64,000 nt of DNA from Promineifilum sp. (GTDB taxonomy: Bacteria > Chloroflexota > Anaerolineae > Promineifilales > Promineifilaceae), in NCBI GenBank assembly GCA_017983515.1, contig JAGOBF010000005.1:124001-188000 (forward strand), written 5' to 3'. This document shows, piece by piece, positions 27,274 through 37,374 of the stretch; position 1 is the stretch's first letter, and every line of letters begins with the position of its first letter. The notes beneath the pieces are model-generated. The model was not told the origin of the DNA. It saw nothing but the letters and a program-made list of their open reading frames with translations, and did not search any database. The translations under genes and the position numbers were made by a program.

Positions 27274-29118
27274 ATGCATGATTATTATCTAACGAAGTCG
27301 GATTTTAAGGTCGCCCAGTCCTGTCCGACCAAGCTCTTCTACCACAAGAGGCACTATCCGACCCGCGAGGAAGGCGACGAATATCTAGGCCATTTGGCCG
27401 ATCAGGGATATTTGATTGAGGCTTTGGCCCGCCTATTTTATCCCGACGGCCGCTGGCTGGGATTTCAAAAGGATGTGGAAGCGGCGGCGTGGGACACGAT
27501 GGCCGCCTTGTCGGGCAACGGAACACTATTCGAGGCCACGCTCATCAGCGGCGGCAAACTGGCCCGCGTCGATATTCTGGTTCGGCGGGGCGATGTTTTC
27601 GAGCTGATTGAGATCAAGTCATGCAGCTTTGATCGCCAAAAAAACGACGAGCTCGTCCAAAACGGCCGGCCCAACCTCTTTCGTTCCCCTCGCTCCCCCG
27701 ATGGAATTCGCAGCGAATGGCGGCCGTATCTCGAAGACGCCGCTTTTCAGACCAGCATTCTGCAAGATATTTTCCCCGGGGCGACGATCATCCCTTACTT
27801 GCTCATGCCCGACACCAGCCGCGCTTGCCACATTGACGGGCTGCACCGCCGCTTTGCCCTGCGCCCGGCGCAAGATCACCAGGATCAGTTACCCTATTCC
27901 GACTATACCGGCGACCCGCGAGAGATCCGGCGCAATCCGATGCTGGTGCGCGTCGACGTCTCCGCGGAGATTCAACTGCTCCTGCCCGAGGTCCGCCGCC
28001 GCGCGGATACGTACGTCAAGAGCCTGATCCCGGAATTAACCCGCATCGCCACGCCGCCGTCCACCCACTGCCGCGCCTGCGAGTATCGCATCCCGGACAA
28101 TCAAGAGAGCGGCTTCCATGAATGCTGGGGGCAGATGGCAACGATCAAGCCCCATATTTTCGATCTGTACCACGTGAGCCAGATCCGGAGCGGCGATGGG
28201 CCGGCGGCCGACCAACTGATTGCCCAGGGCAAAGCCGGTCTGTTCGACATGCCCGAGAAATACCTCGCTCGCAGCGACGGCACCCTCGGCGAAAATGCGC
28301 GCCGCCAACGAACACAGATTCAGTGCACCAGAGACCAACGCGAGTGGATCAGCGACGAACTGCGAGATGCCCTGGAGTCACTGACCTACCCGTTACATTT
28401 TGTCGATTTTGAGACCTGCGCGCCGGCCATCCCTCGCTACCAGCGGATGCATCCTTATGAGACGATTGCCTTTCAATGGAGTTGCCACACCATCGTTACC
28501 CCTGATGCCCAGCCACGACACGCCGAGTGGCTGCAAGCAGCCGACATCTTCCCAAACCCGGCTTTCGCCAAGTCTCTCCGCCGGCAAGTGGGTGATGAGG
28601 GATCGATCCTGATCTGGTCGACCCACGAGAAGACTGTGTTGCGATCGGTTCAAAAACAATTGGCCGAACGCGAAGACGGTGAAGGCGATACCGTGGAGTG
28701 GATCGGCCGTTTGTTGGCCGGCGAGCGGATGACTGACCTGAACGACCTTACCCGCAAGCATTACTTCCATCCCCGTATGGGTGGGCGCACGTCGCTCAAA
28801 GTCGTGGCCGATGCGGTGTGGCAAGCCGATCCCCACATCCGCGCCCGCCTGCCGCACTATCATCGGGAGATGGGCACAGGATCAACAAGCCCTTACCAGG
28901 CGCTGCCGCCGCTAGTCATCGGCGACAGGCAAATTGCGGTAGCCGAGGGCGTGGGGGCAATTCTGGCATACTACGCCCTAATAGAGCGGATGACGGCTAA
29001 CGCCACCCTGGAGGTCAGCCGTTGGCGACGCCTGCTCTCGCAGTATTGCGAGCTGGATACGATGGCCATGGTGATGGTGTGGTGGCGCTGGCGACGGCTA
29101 ACCGGGCAGATGGCATAA
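27274..29118 (+). CDS. DUF2779 protein with Cas4/RecB-like Fe-S nuclease domain
   Basis: 614 residues. The N-terminal half looks like a PD-(D/E)xK nuclease with an iron-sulfur cluster: Cys17 (SCPTK), catalytic Asp100 (RVDILVRR), Glu113-Ile-Lys115 (LIEIKSC), then Cys266-x2-Cys269 (CRAC) and Cys284 (HECWG), the Cas4/AddB cysteine layout. The C-terminal half starts with LHFVDFETCAPAIP (Asp378, Glu380) and ends with YCELDTMAMV, the DUF2779 pattern, akin to DEDD exonucleases. Probable DNA nuclease of repair or defence type; no Cas genes are near. GGAGG lies about 7 nt before the ATG. It overlaps the convergent AAA gene by 21 bp. Confidence 0.82.
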   Translation: MHDYYLTKSDFKVAQSCPTKLFYHKRHYPTREEGDEYLGHLADQGYLIEALARLFYPDGRWLGFQKDVEAAAWDTMAALSGNGTLFEATLISGGKLARVDILVRRGDVFELIEIKSCSFDRQKNDELVQNGRPNLFRSPRSPDGIRSEWRPYLEDAAFQTSILQDIFPGATIIPYLLMPDTSRACHIDGLHRRFALRPAQDHQDQLPYSDYTGDPREIRRNPMLVRVDVSAEIQLLLPEVRRRADTYVKSLIPELTRIATPPSTHCRACEYRIPDNQESGFHECWGQMATIKPHIFDLYHVSQIRSGDGPAADQLIAQGKAGLFDMPEKYLARSDGTLGENARRQRTQIQCTRDQREWISDELRDALESLTYPLHFVDFETCAPAIPRYQRMHPYETIAFQWSCHTIVTPDAQPRHAEWLQAADIFPNPAFAKSLRRQVGDEGSILIWSTHEKTVLRSVQKQLAEREDGEGDTVEWIGRLLAGERMTDLNDLTRKHYFHPRMGGRTSLKVVADAVWQADPHIRARLPHYHREMGTGSTSPYQALPPLVIGDRQIAVAEGVGAILAYYALIERMTANATLEVSRWRRLLSQYCELDTMAMVMVWWRWRRLTGQMA

Positions 29119-30741
29119 TATGATCGAGACAGTTATCTCGCGAGATGGATCATTGTTCATGCGCAGCCGATAATCCTGGCGGCTCTCTTGCTTTCCATTG
29201 CCGCTCACATAATCTTTATGATGATGCATTACGTGGGCAACCGCCTCGGCCACAACCACAAACTCCGGATTGCGGACGAGCATCAACAGTACAGCACCAG
29301 CATCGTGGGCCGTGGGAAGACCCATCAGCTGATCCACTTCGCTCAAAAATCGTTTTTGTCCCGCCCAGGTGTGGCATTTGACTGCCATCATGCCTTCTCC
29401 CTCTAACCCAATACCCAAATCGGTACGGGCTATCGGCAACAACTCCAGGCTACCCATCTCATTATCAAGCCCAGACTGAAGAGTCAGCAGCAGTTGATCG
29501 CGCAGTTCCTCATCACTCTTGCGCGCGTAAATGCCCGGCAGACGGGCAAATTGAGCGCCGACATCCTCGACGATTTGCTGCACCCGCGTGTAGACCTGAC
29601 GAATGGTAGCAGCCCTATCGGTGCGGCGCGGCCCGCTCATTTGGGTCGCCATCGCGGGCGTCAACGGCGTTGTGCCTTTGGCCAACCGCCTCTTTTCACT
29701 ACTCTTGAACTCGCGCAGCCAGTGGGCAAACAAGCTGCTGTCAGGCCATAGATGGTCGCCGGTGGCGGCCAGGACACCATAGCACTTGAGCCGATCGATA
29801 GCCAACTCAATTTCCTGCTCTCCATAAGGCAAGCGGCCGACAGGTTTTTCCTGGGCCACAGTGGTCGCCACGTCACGTTCCACGTCACTGAAGTTGCCCC
29901 ACCACTGCTCGAAATAAGGACTCATCTCTGACGCAAGCCTCTGATTGAGTTGGCTCGGTTGTGGGCGCTCGCCCTGCGCTTTGGCCATCAACCAATCCGC
30001 GGCCACGGCCTGGACAAAAAACGGCAGCGTCCCGGCATGATGTCGAATGAAGGCCACGTCTTCATCATCGGCCACAATTCCCACACTGCGGGCCGGAATC
30101 TTGACCAGATCCTCCAAATCGCCGGGGCTGAGGCCAGAAAGATAGATGGGTGTCGGAAAGAAGATGTTGTAGAAGGGCGACGTGGGCGGCAGGCCGACGA
30201 AGTTGCCAAGTCGATTATTGTCCCAATAAGATGCTGTGACATAGGCCAGTTCGTAATCCCACACACCAGCCAGCGCGCGTAACTCCGTCAAGAAGTCGGC
30301 GTTGAAGTTGGCCGTTCGCAACTGGTCGAATTCATCCATCAGCAAGACGATGCGACGACCACCAAACTCGTAGAGCAGCGATTCCAGCTCGTATACGTCG
30401 GCCGTGGGCCGCGCGCGGTCTATGCCCGCGGGCACCCGGGGCAGGCTGCTCAGCAATTTGCGGTAGACGCGACCATAAAATTCAGCCGCCGTCTTGCACG
30501 CAGAGACATCTACATAGATCATCAGATAGCGTCGCGGGTCGGGCAGAAAGGAAGCCATCACCTCGGGATGAGAGATGTATTGCAGAAACGAAGTCTTGCC
30601 CGCTCGCCGCAGTCCCAGGATGCTGACGCAGTGGGTCTGTGCGCCGGCCAATGTTTCAAAGAATTGGCGGGTTTGGCCGGTCCGGCCGAAGAAGTTGTCC
30701 GGTAATCTAACCGGCGGGCCAACCACATAGGGCGTTTTCAT
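29098..30741 (-). CDS. AAA/STAND-like ATPase with C-terminal nuclease-like region
   Basis: 547 residues from the ATG at 30741, which overlaps the TGA of the upstream ATPase gene (ATGA). Walker A is GLRRAGKT (43-50), Walker B is IVLLMDEFDQL (Asp136, Glu137). After a winged-helix-like middle, the last 140 residues (KSDEELRDQLLLTLQSG, RTDLGIGLEGEG, GQKRFLSEVDQLMGL, AGAVLLMLVRNPEF) follow the pattern of PD-(D/E)xK restriction-like domains; Asp441 and Lys455 fit, but the Glu of ExK is absent (Ala453). I infer a nucleotide-driven switch in a conflict or repair system. The nuclease assignment is tentative. Confidence 0.78.
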   Translation of the reverse strand: MKTPYVVGPPVRLPDNFFGRTGQTRQFFETLAGAQTHCVSILGLRRAGKTSFLQYISHPEVMASFLPDPRRYLMIYVDVSACKTAAEFYGRVYRKLLSSLPRVPAGIDRARPTADVYELESLLYEFGGRRIVLLMDEFDQLRTANFNADFLTELRALAGVWDYELAYVTASYWDNNRLGNFVGLPPTSPFYNIFFPTPIYLSGLSPGDLEDLVKIPARSVGIVADDEDVAFIRHHAGTLPFFVQAVAADWLMAKAQGERPQPSQLNQRLASEMSPYFEQWWGNFSDVERDVATTVAQEKPVGRLPYGEQEIELAIDRLKCYGVLAATGDHLWPDSSLFAHWLREFKSSEKRRLAKGTTPLTPAMATQMSGPRRTDRAATIRQVYTRVQQIVEDVGAQFARLPGIYARKSDEELRDQLLLTLQSGLDNEMGSLELLPIARTDLGIGLEGEGMMAVKCHTWAGQKRFLSEVDQLMGLPTAHDAGAVLLMLVRNPEFVVVAEAVAHVMHHHKDYVSGNGKQESRQDYRLRMNNDPSREITVSIILCHLPG

Positions 30742-31751
30742 GCGTGCGATCCCTCCGGCCCACCAACCCACCCCTCATTCCTATAGCCCTCGATAACCAT
30801 TTGCTCGATTACCTTTTCCACCTCTATGGCCTCGATAGGACGCCGCTCATATCGTCGATTAGCCAAACTCACCAGACGATGGCAAATCGTCTGGATCAGA
30901 AACGGGTGACCCTTCGTAAATTCCCAGATTCCGGCAACCGCTCCATCATTGATAATCAACAGTCCTTCCACCGGTCTCCGGATGAGGGTTATCGATTGTT
31001 GGAAATCAAGCGGCGGCACCTCGTAACGCGCGGTAAGATTCGTTAGGGATGTCCAGAAGGGTTCCAGCAAGGCAGCCGAGCCGCAGAGCAAAAAGACAAT
31101 GCGCGCTCGATGCTGAATCTGTGATCGCAAGTAGACCAGCACTTCCGGCTCGAGTGTCCCTGCTTCGATGCCGGCGCGGATTTCCTCAAATTCGTCAATC
31201 GCCAACAGGATTAGGCCGTCGTCGGGCAAGGTCTCCTCAAGCCGGTCGAGAGAGCGGTCGAAGGCCGCAAAGGCCGTGGCGCCGGGCACGGCGTCATCCG
31301 GGGTCGAAGGCTCCAGGCCTGACAAAGTTACCCGGCGGTAAATGTCCCGCGCCAGGCGGCGCAGCCATTCATCCGTCGGCCGTCCGGCATAACGTTGCAG
31401 GTCGATGTAAGCAGGGAAAAGCCGGCGCGCCCGCCCTTCGCGAAGCGGCCGACCGCGTTCACCTTCCACTAACTGATAGAGTGTCGACGTCTTGCCGATA
31501 CGACGCGGGCCGTGGAGCAAGAGCGCGTTTGGCTGACCGGCGACGGACAGATTCTCGTCGAACCAAGCAAAGAGGTCTTCGCGCCCGACATAGAGAGAGG
31601 ATGAGACGCCGGTCAAGGGGCGGCCAACAATAAACGGATTAGCGATCAGTGCCGCGGCCTCAGGTGGCGCAATATCCATAGGATTCGGTAGTTCCTTATT
31701 CACGTCCAGCGCCACGGCCCACGTGCCGACCCCCGCAAAACCGCCGCGCAT
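30738..31751 (-). CDS. AAA-family ATPase, partner of the following ATPase
   Basis: 337 residues from the ATG at 31751. Walker A is GPRRIGKT (81-88) and Walker B LILLAIDEFEEI (Asp186, Glu187). The fold resembles the STAND-like AAA group, with GHPFLIQTICHRLV in the sensor/winged-helix area. No effector domain is fused. An in-frame ATG at 31679 (just before IAPPEAAALIANPF) is an alternative start; neither has a strong ribosome site. It is translationally coupled to the nuclease-like ATPase at its 3' end, and both are served by a clear promoter at 31877-31905. Confidence 0.82.
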   Translation of the reverse strand: MRGGFAGVGTWAVALDVNKELPNPMDIAPPEAAALIANPFIVGRPLTGVSSSLYVGREDLFAWFDENLSVAGQPNALLLHGPRRIGKTSTLYQLVEGERGRPLREGRARRLFPAYIDLQRYAGRPTDEWLRRLARDIYRRVTLSGLEPSTPDDAVPGATAFAAFDRSLDRLEETLPDDGLILLAIDEFEEIRAGIEAGTLEPEVLVYLRSQIQHRARIVFLLCGSAALLEPFWTSLTNLTARYEVPPLDFQQSITLIRRPVEGLLIINDGAVAGIWEFTKGHPFLIQTICHRLVSLANRRYERRPIEAIEVEKVIEQMVIEGYRNEGWVGGPEGSHA

Positions 31752-31876
31752 GGTAATAGAACGCCCAATCGGGCAATCATCCGTTACGAGTTGTTGGTAC
31801 TACCGATAAATCTGTTGATCGTTTCCGACCCGGACGAGCGCGACCGATGCCCACAAGGTGCATCGATTGCGACAAC

Positions 31877-31905
31877 ATTATAGGTAATATGTATCAGGGC
31901 GACAA
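31877..31905 (-). promoter_or_regulatory. Promoter of the AAA-ATPase pair
   Basis: Minus-strand TTGTCG (31905-31900), exact 17-bp spacer and consensus TATAAT (31882-31877), about 120 nt before the ATG at 31751. A small inverted repeat (GCCC-AATC-GGGC, 31763-31774) lies in the leader. Confidence 0.65.
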
Positions 31906-31914
31906 GCGGTAAAT

Positions 31915-33084
31915 TTAGCGGCTGTGGGCGACCAGGATATGACGGTAAAGCGCGGCTAACTGCCGGGCGGCCACGGCCCAACTGAATTGAGCACTGCGTT
32001 GATATCCCGCTGTGCTGAGTCGTTGCCGAGCCGCCGGATCGCTCAACAGCTCGATCATGGCCCTTGACCAACCGGATTCGTCGTGGGGAGAGAGCAACAC
32101 GGCGCTACCGCCACCAGCCACTTCGGGCAGACTGGAAGCATCGGACGACAGCACCGGCGTGCCGCAGGCCATCGCTTCCAGCAACGGCAAGCCAAAACCC
32201 TCATACAGGCTGGGGAAAGCCAGGAGATCGGCCGCCGAATAGAGCGCGGGCAGATCGGTGTCATCGACAAAACCCGCTAGCTTGACGCGCTCTCGCAGCC
32301 CTTGCCGCTCTATTTCCGCCGGCAGTCCCTCATCCAGCCAACCCTTGCCACCTACGATCACCAGCGAATGGGGATGATGGTCGGCGACGGAACGAAAGGC
32401 GCGCACCAGCATCTCGTAATTCTTGCGCGGCTGGACGGTGCCGACGGCCAGCACGAACGGTCTTTGCAGTCCATAACGGACCGAAACCGCGTCAAGGGCG
32501 GCCGCATCGACTACCGGCTGGAAGCGTTCGTTGACGCCGCTATACAGCACGGTAATGCGCTCCGCAGCCACGCCCCAGAACGATTGTAAATCACGTCGCG
32601 TCGATTCCGAATCGGCCAGGATATGAGTGGCCCGAGCAACCGACCACGGTACGACGCGGTTGAGATAATCGACCAACTTGGGCGGAAAGGTCTTCGGGTA
32701 GTGGACAAAGGACAGGTCGTGGACGGTCAGGATAGTCGGAATTCGGCCGCTGACGGGCGGCAGAACGAAGTCGGGCGAATGAAACAGATCTAGCGGGCCG
32801 GTGAAGCTCTGAACCGGCAATGGCAGGCGCGCACGATACCAAAGCCGGTACAGCCAGCGCTCATCAAACGGCGCAGGGTAGTGAACAACGCCCGGCGCGA
32901 CCGGCAAAGGATCGGCAACGGGCATGACAGCCGGTGGCCGGGCCGAGAATAACTTGTAGGCGAAGTCGGGCGCCTCAACGACCAGGGCCTGAATCAAGTC
33001 GCGCGTGTAACGGCCGATTCCTCCACCCTGGGTCAGCGCGGCCGTGACGTCAAAACCAATGACCGCCCTGCTCCGGCCGACCAT
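31915..33084 (-). CDS. Glycosyltransferase family 4
   Basis: 389 residues. GT-B fold with the acceptor-side opening VIGFDVTAALTQGGGIGRYT, VHDLSFVHYPKTF in the middle, a donor-side VGTVQPRKNYEMLVRAF, and the retaining-GT4 signature SLYEGFGLPLLEAMACGTPV with Glu-x7-Glu. The mannosyltransferase-like pattern is the closest resemblance; specificity is unknown. It is coupled to the GtrA gene by TAATG and is the last gene of the run uxs-like, ligase-like, gtrA, GT4. Confidence 0.9.
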   Translation of the reverse strand: MVGRSRAVIGFDVTAALTQGGGIGRYTRDLIQALVVEAPDFAYKLFSARPPAVMPVADPLPVAPGVVHYPAPFDERWLYRLWYRARLPLPVQSFTGPLDLFHSPDFVLPPVSGRIPTILTVHDLSFVHYPKTFPPKLVDYLNRVVPWSVARATHILADSESTRRDLQSFWGVAAERITVLYSGVNERFQPVVDAAALDAVSVRYGLQRPFVLAVGTVQPRKNYEMLVRAFRSVADHHPHSLVIVGGKGWLDEGLPAEIERQGLRERVKLAGFVDDTDLPALYSAADLLAFPSLYEGFGLPLLEAMACGTPVLSSDASSLPEVAGGGSAVLLSPHDESGWSRAMIELLSDPAARQRLSTAGYQRSAQFSWAVAARQLAALYRHILVAHSR

Positions 33085-33647
33085 TACTCCACGTCGTTAT
33101 AGGTCCAGTGACGGTTGGCGAAAAAGTTCCAGAACAGCACGACCAGCACGGCCACGGCCAGCGACAGGTTATCGGCCAGCCGCGTCGTGTAAGCCTGTAG
33201 TGCCCCGACGTTGCTCACCAGTGAACGGAAGACGGGGGTCATGAAAAAGACAATGGGAATGCGAATTAGCACGCCCACGGCGCTGACGATGAAGAACATC
33301 GTGAACTGCCGCCGCCGCGACCGCGACCGCGAATCCGGATAAGTCCAATAACGGTTCCAGAGGAAATTACTGAACACCGCCGCGACGAAGGAAATCGCCG
33401 AGGCGATAGTCGGGCCTAGATGGGTGATAAAGTAATTGTCGATACCGAAGCCGCTCAAAAGGACGTATAACCACGTGCCCGGCAGGACGAGGGCGTTAGC
33501 CGGGTTCAGCAGCAAATTGAAGATGCCGAAATCGACGATAAATCCGATTCCGCCCACGACGAGAAATTTGATGAAACGCTCGGCTTCCTTGGGCTTCACC
33601 CCAAAACGGCTCGATACGTCGGCAAAGTATGTGATCATTCTGGACAT
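33084..33647 (-). CDS. GtrA-family membrane protein
   Basis: 187 residues with four hydrophobic helices. The first is FIKFLVVGGIGFIVDFGIF, and VFSNFLWNRYWTYPDS and NFFANRHWTYN after helices two and four are the family hallmarks. GtrA-like proteins are thought to move polyprenyl-phosphate sugars across the membrane or to dock with a GT2 partner. It sits between a ligase-like protein and a GT4, with a 2-bp gap and a TAATG overlap. Confidence 0.9.
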   Translation of the reverse strand: MSRMITYFADVSSRFGVKPKEAERFIKFLVVGGIGFIVDFGIFNLLLNPANALVLPGTWLYVLLSGFGIDNYFITHLGPTIASAISFVAAVFSNFLWNRYWTYPDSRSRSRRRQFTMFFIVSAVGVLIRIPIVFFMTPVFRSLVSNVGALQAYTTRLADNLSLAVAVLVVLFWNFFANRHWTYNDVE

Positions 33648-33649
33648 TC

Positions 33650-35206
33650 CTAATCCACCACCTGGCTCCGCTTGTCTATAGACTGCTCAGGCGGACTTTC
33701 CAGTTGGAAGCCGGACCAAGCGAATAATTGTAACAGGCCAATCATCACGCCCAAGTGCACGTAAATATTGTTCACGTAAAGTTTATCAACCAGATGATGT
33801 ACTGCCAACGCCACCCAGACCGCCAATAGTCCCACGACAATCCCACGCTCCGGCCACGCTATGCGTTGGGCAAGCCGGATGGACTGGCCCATGAGTACGA
33901 TCCAGAAGACGACGTAGGCCAAAAGGCCCGGCAACCCGACTTCGGCCAACAAATTCAAGTAGTAATTATGTGCGTGACCCAGCGCGTCGGGAAAGTTCAA
34001 TAGATCATAGTCGCCGTAGGCGGCGGCATAGTTCCCGAAGCCGACCCCCGTCCACAGGTCGTCGCGTGCCATAGCGACGGCCGCCTGCCAATGGGCCAGC
34101 CGCTCGATGACCGAATAGTTGGCGTCGTTGATATCTACTCCGCGCACGTCGTCCAGCGTAAATTCATCGCGAAAGCCGCCGAGACGGTCAACGACGGCCT
34201 GGGCCGGCGCGAACTCGGCCGATGTGCCAACCAACAGGCCGCCCCCCAACAATACTGCCGACGCGCCCATGAGCAAGAAGCCGGGCAGCAACCGCCGGGA
34301 ACTGAAAAGGGCCACCACAGCCAGACCCGCCAGAAATCCAAGCCAGGCCCCACGACTCCAGGAAAGGATCAAGCCCAGCGAACCGGCGATGGCCGCTACC
34401 AGCGCGATGCCCAGCCAAACGCCATAGGGCGACAGATGCCGGCTCGTGCCATGGCCTCGCCGGCGCTCACCCCAGGCTACCAGAAGCCCCAACAGCAGGC
34501 CGATAGCCAGCAGCGCTGTCAGGTTCATGTAACCCCCGAATGGGTTGGGTTGTTCAAAGGTTCCGTAGGCTCGGTAAAACCGGCCCAGCACAAGGAAGTG
34601 CTCCGGCCCCTTGCCTCGCAGGCCAAATTGCCAGATGCCGATAAACGCTTGCACCGTCCCCGCCGCCAGCAGCATGACCAGCACAAGACGCATGACGGCA
34701 GGGAAACCGGCCGGCCGCCGAGAAGGATCATTCGACAGATCGAGGATCAACCAGACGATCAATCCGATTTCCACCCACTTCAATAGCTCAATCAATCCCA
34801 GGGGGATCGAGTAGGCATCCAATAGGGTCGCGGCGGCGATCAGGATGAGCAATAGCCAGGGAATGTTGAATACAGTATAAGGGACGCGCAACCGCCGGCG
34901 AGACAACCCCGTCCCGATCCAGGCTGCCAACGTCAGCAATAGGGCGATTTGCCCGCTGTCCAGCAACGTGGGGCCAAAGATGATGGCCTCTAGCGCACCG
35001 AAAGGGCCAAGGAGTAAGGCCACCGCCAGGCCGAATAGTGGGTAGAGGATGGCGACGACCAGCAGCGCCGCGCCAACCACCAGCCCCGCCGCTAGGGCCA
35101 ACGGTAGCCGGAAGATGAGCAGGGCCATGACGACGGCCGCCGCATAGACGACCCACTCGCTTGACGGCCCTCGGGCAAAACGCGGCGATGCAAGACGACT
35201 GATCAA
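33650..35206 (-). CDS. O-antigen ligase/polymerase-like membrane protein
   Basis: About 518 residues. Polytopic with a Wzy_C-type arrangement: [38 protein letters not shown], then [19 protein letters not shown] late in the protein. This is a second such protein in the window (the first is at 3689-5161), so at least two glycans or two steps are served. The frame is open to an ATG at 35272, but that start would overlap the SDR gene by 70 bp; a TTG at 35206 overlaps the SDR stop as TTGA, which I prefer with low certainty. Confidence 0.85.
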   Translation of the reverse strand: MISRLASPRFARGPSSEWVVYAAAVVMALLIFRLPLALAAGLVVGAALLVVAILYPLFGLAVALLLGPFGALEAIIFGPTLLDSGQIALLLTLAAWIGTGLSRRRLRVPYTVFNIPWLLLILIAAATLLDAYSIPLGLIELLKWVEIGLIVWLILDLSNDPSRRPAGFPAVMRLVLVMLLAAGTVQAFIGIWQFGLRGKGPEHFLVLGRFYRAYGTFEQPNPFGGYMNLTALLAIGLLLGLLVAWGERRRGHGTSRHLSPYGVWLGIALVAAIAGSLGLILSWSRGAWLGFLAGLAVVALFSSRRLLPGFLLMGASAVLLGGGLLVGTSAEFAPAQAVVDRLGGFRDEFTLDDVRGVDINDANYSVIERLAHWQAAVAMARDDLWTGVGFGNYAAAYGDYDLLNFPDALGHAHNYYLNLLAEVGLPGLLAYVVFWIVLMGQSIRLAQRIAWPERGIVVGLLAVWVALAVHHLVDKLYVNNIYVHLGVMIGLLQLFAWSGFQLESPPEQSIDKRSQVVD

Positions 35207-36147
35207 ATTCGCTGCCGAAAATATTCGATAGTTTGCGCCAGCCCTTCTTCGACTGAGACGCGGGGTTCCCAACCGAGAATGGAGCGAGCGCGGGTAATGT
35301 CGGGCCGGCGCACCTGGGGATCATCGACGATGCGATCGTCCGTCGGTTCGATGCAGACGATCTCCGAACTGCTGTTCGCCAGTCGAACCATCATCTCGGC
35401 CAGTTCCATGACGCTCATCTCCATGTCCGGATTGCCGATATTAACCGGCATCGGCTCATCGGAGAGAAGCAAACGATAGATTCCCTCGATCAGATCGCTG
35501 TAGTATTGATAGGCGCGGGTCTGTTGGCCGCGGCCGTAGACGGTAATCGGCTGATTGGTGAGGGCCTGATAGATGAAGTTCGGCACGGCGCGGCCGTCGT
35601 TCAGCCGCATGCGCGGCCCATAGGTATTGAAGATGCGCACAATGCGGGTCTCCAGACCGTGATAACGATGATAAGCCATGGTAATGGCCTCAGCGAATCG
35701 TTTGGCCTCGTCATAGACGCCACGCGGACCGATGGGATTGACGTGGCCCCAATAGGATTCCGGCTGCGGATTCACCTGCGGGTCGCCATAAACCTCGGAC
35801 GTGGACGCCAGCAGAAATCGCGCGCCCTTTTGCTTGGCCAGACCCAATGTGTTGTGCGTGCCCAGCGAGCCGACCTTAAGCGTCGGAATAGGATGCTCAA
35901 GATAGTCATTGGGGCTCGCCGGCGAGGCAAAGTGGAGGACGGCGTCGACCGGACCGGAGACGTAGATATATTGGCTGACGTTATGCTTGATAAAGCTAAA
36001 TCGCTCGTGCCCATAGAGATGGGCGATATTGTCCATGCTGCCGGTAATTAGATTATCCATACCGACAACCGTATGTCCCTCGGCGATAAAGCGATCACAC
36101 AAGTGCGATCCCAGGAATCCGGCGGCGCCGGTAATTAATACTCGCAT
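35203..36147 (-). CDS. UDP-glucuronate decarboxylase-like SDR (UXS type)
   Basis: 314 residues. NAD-binding [34 protein letters not shown], catalytic Ser/Tyr/Lys in [12 protein letters not shown] and [13 protein letters not shown], and [20 protein letters not shown] give the UXS (UDP-xylose synthase) pattern. It would make UDP-xylose from UDP-glucuronate. No UDP-glucose dehydrogenase is in the window. GGAG lies 4 nt before the ATG. First gene of the four-gene minus-strand run; divergent from fni. Confidence 0.88.
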   Translation of the reverse strand: MRVLITGAAGFLGSHLCDRFIAEGHTVVGMDNLITGSMDNIAHLYGHERFSFIKHNVSQYIYVSGPVDAVLHFASPASPNDYLEHPIPTLKVGSLGTHNTLGLAKQKGARFLLASTSEVYGDPQVNPQPESYWGHVNPIGPRGVYDEAKRFAEAITMAYHRYHGLETRIVRIFNTYGPRMRLNDGRAVPNFIYQALTNQPITVYGRGQQTRAYQYYSDLIEGIYRLLLSDEPMPVNIGNPDMEMSVMELAEMMVRLANSSSEIVCIEPTDDRIVDDPQVRRPDITRARSILGWEPRVSVEEGLAQTIEYFRQRI

Positions 36148-36286
36148 ATGATCTCCGGATGTATGACGGCCCGTGTGGATGGAGCGTTTTGATCGGCCCT
36201 CAACTGATGATTACCAGGCAATCCATTTTCTTGATTTCAATCCTTGATTTTACCCCCGGCAGAGAGTGCGGGCGAATCCGCGTCCG

Positions 36287-36295
36287 TGCTATAAT
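36287..36295 (+). promoter_or_regulatory. Extended -10 promoter of fni, probably leaderless
   Basis: TGCTATAAT (36287-36295), a perfect extended -10, ends 8 nt before the ATG at 36304. No -35 is seen at 16-18 bp. Confidence 0.65.
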
Positions 36296-36303
36296 CTATT
36301 GTC

Positions 36304-37374
36304 ATGGATAACGGAGCGACCTTACCTCCTGCCCCGACGCAGGAAGTTGACATTCACGACAAGCGCAAAGCCGATCACATCCGGATCAACCTGGAAGAAG
36401 ATGTAGATTTCAAGAAGCTCACCAATGGTCTGGAAGCTTACCACTTCATGCACCAGGCGCTTCCGGAACTGGATCTGGCGACAATTAGTACGACCACTGA
36501 GGTGTTGGGCAAAACGCTCCGCACGCCCCTACTCATTTCGTCCATGACCGGGGGTACGGCCAAAGCGCGCGAGATCAACCGCACGCTGGCCGCGGGCGCT
36601 CAGGCCACGGGCATGGCCATGGGGCTTGGCTCAATGCGAGCCGGCATTGAAGACCCGGCGCTGGAGTCTACCTACCAGGTGCGCGACGTCGCTCCCGATA
36701 TCCTGCTGTTTGCCAACCTGGGCGCGGTGCAGCTCAATTACGGCTATGGAATAAGCCAGTGTCAGCGCGCGGTGGAAATGATCGAGGCCGATGCTCTCAT
36801 CTTGCACCTGAATCCCCTGCAAGAAGCCGTACAACCCGAAGGCGACGGCAATTTCGCGGGGTTACTCGATAAGATTGAGGCCATTTGCCGGCATCTGTCT
36901 GTGCCGGTCGTAGCCAAGGAAGTGGGCTGGGGATTCTCGCGCGAGGCGGCCCGGCAACTGGCGAACGCGGGCGTGGCCGCCATCGACGTGGCCGGAGCGG
37001 GGGGAACTTCCTGGAGCCAGGTCGAAATGTACCGTGCCCCCACCGCCCGCCACGCCCGAATCGCCGGGGCATTTATCGACTGGGGCATTCCTACGGCCGA
37101 CTCGATTCGCTACTGCCGCGAGGCTGCGCCCCACCTGCCCATTTTTGCCAGTGGTGGCATCCGCGACGGCATCGAGGCAGCCAAATGTATCGCGCTCGGC
37201 GCGTCGCTGGTCGGGTTGGCCGGCGAATTTTTGCGCGCGGCCGACCGGGACGGCATTGAAGGCGTCGTGGAATTATCCGACACGATCTCCCAGGAATTGC
37301 GAGTGGCGATGTTTTGCGCGGCCGCCGGCGATCTCCATAACCTTGCCCAGACACCGCTGTACAAAACGTTCTAA
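36304..37374 (+). CDS. fni: Isopentenyl-diphosphate delta-isomerase, type 2 (FMN-dependent)
   Basis: 356 residues, TIM-barrel flavoprotein that interconverts IPP and DMAPP in the cytoplasm using reduced FMN. The family opening [64 protein letters not shown] and [10 protein letters not shown] are all present, and the C-terminal phosphate site is [20 protein letters not shown]. The type 2 enzyme is unrelated to the type 1 Nudix enzyme. The prenyl synthase gene starts 28 bp after its stop, so the two make prenyl precursors together, perhaps for the polyprenyl carriers used by the adjacent glycan genes. Confidence 0.96.
   Translation: MDNGATLPPAPTQEVDIHDKRKADHIRINLEEDVDFKKLTNGLEAYHFMHQALPELDLATISTTTEVLGKTLRTPLLISSMTGGTAKAREINRTLAAGAQATGMAMGLGSMRAGIEDPALESTYQVRDVAPDILLFANLGAVQLNYGYGISQCQRAVEMIEADALILHLNPLQEAVQPEGDGNFAGLLDKIEAICRHLSVPVVAKEVGWGFSREAARQLANAGVAAIDVAGAGGTSWSQVEMYRAPTARHARIAGAFIDWGIPTADSIRYCREAAPHLPIFASGGIRDGIEAAKCIALGASLVGLAGEFLRAADRDGIEGVVELSDTISQELRVAMFCAAAGDLHNLAQTPLYKTF

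Noticed and set aside
27274-29118. DUF2779 protein as a CRISPR Cas4
   Set aside because: The Cys and nuclease layout is Cas4-like, but there are no repeats, cas1 or cas2 in the window and the C-terminal DUF2779 part is not found in Cas4.
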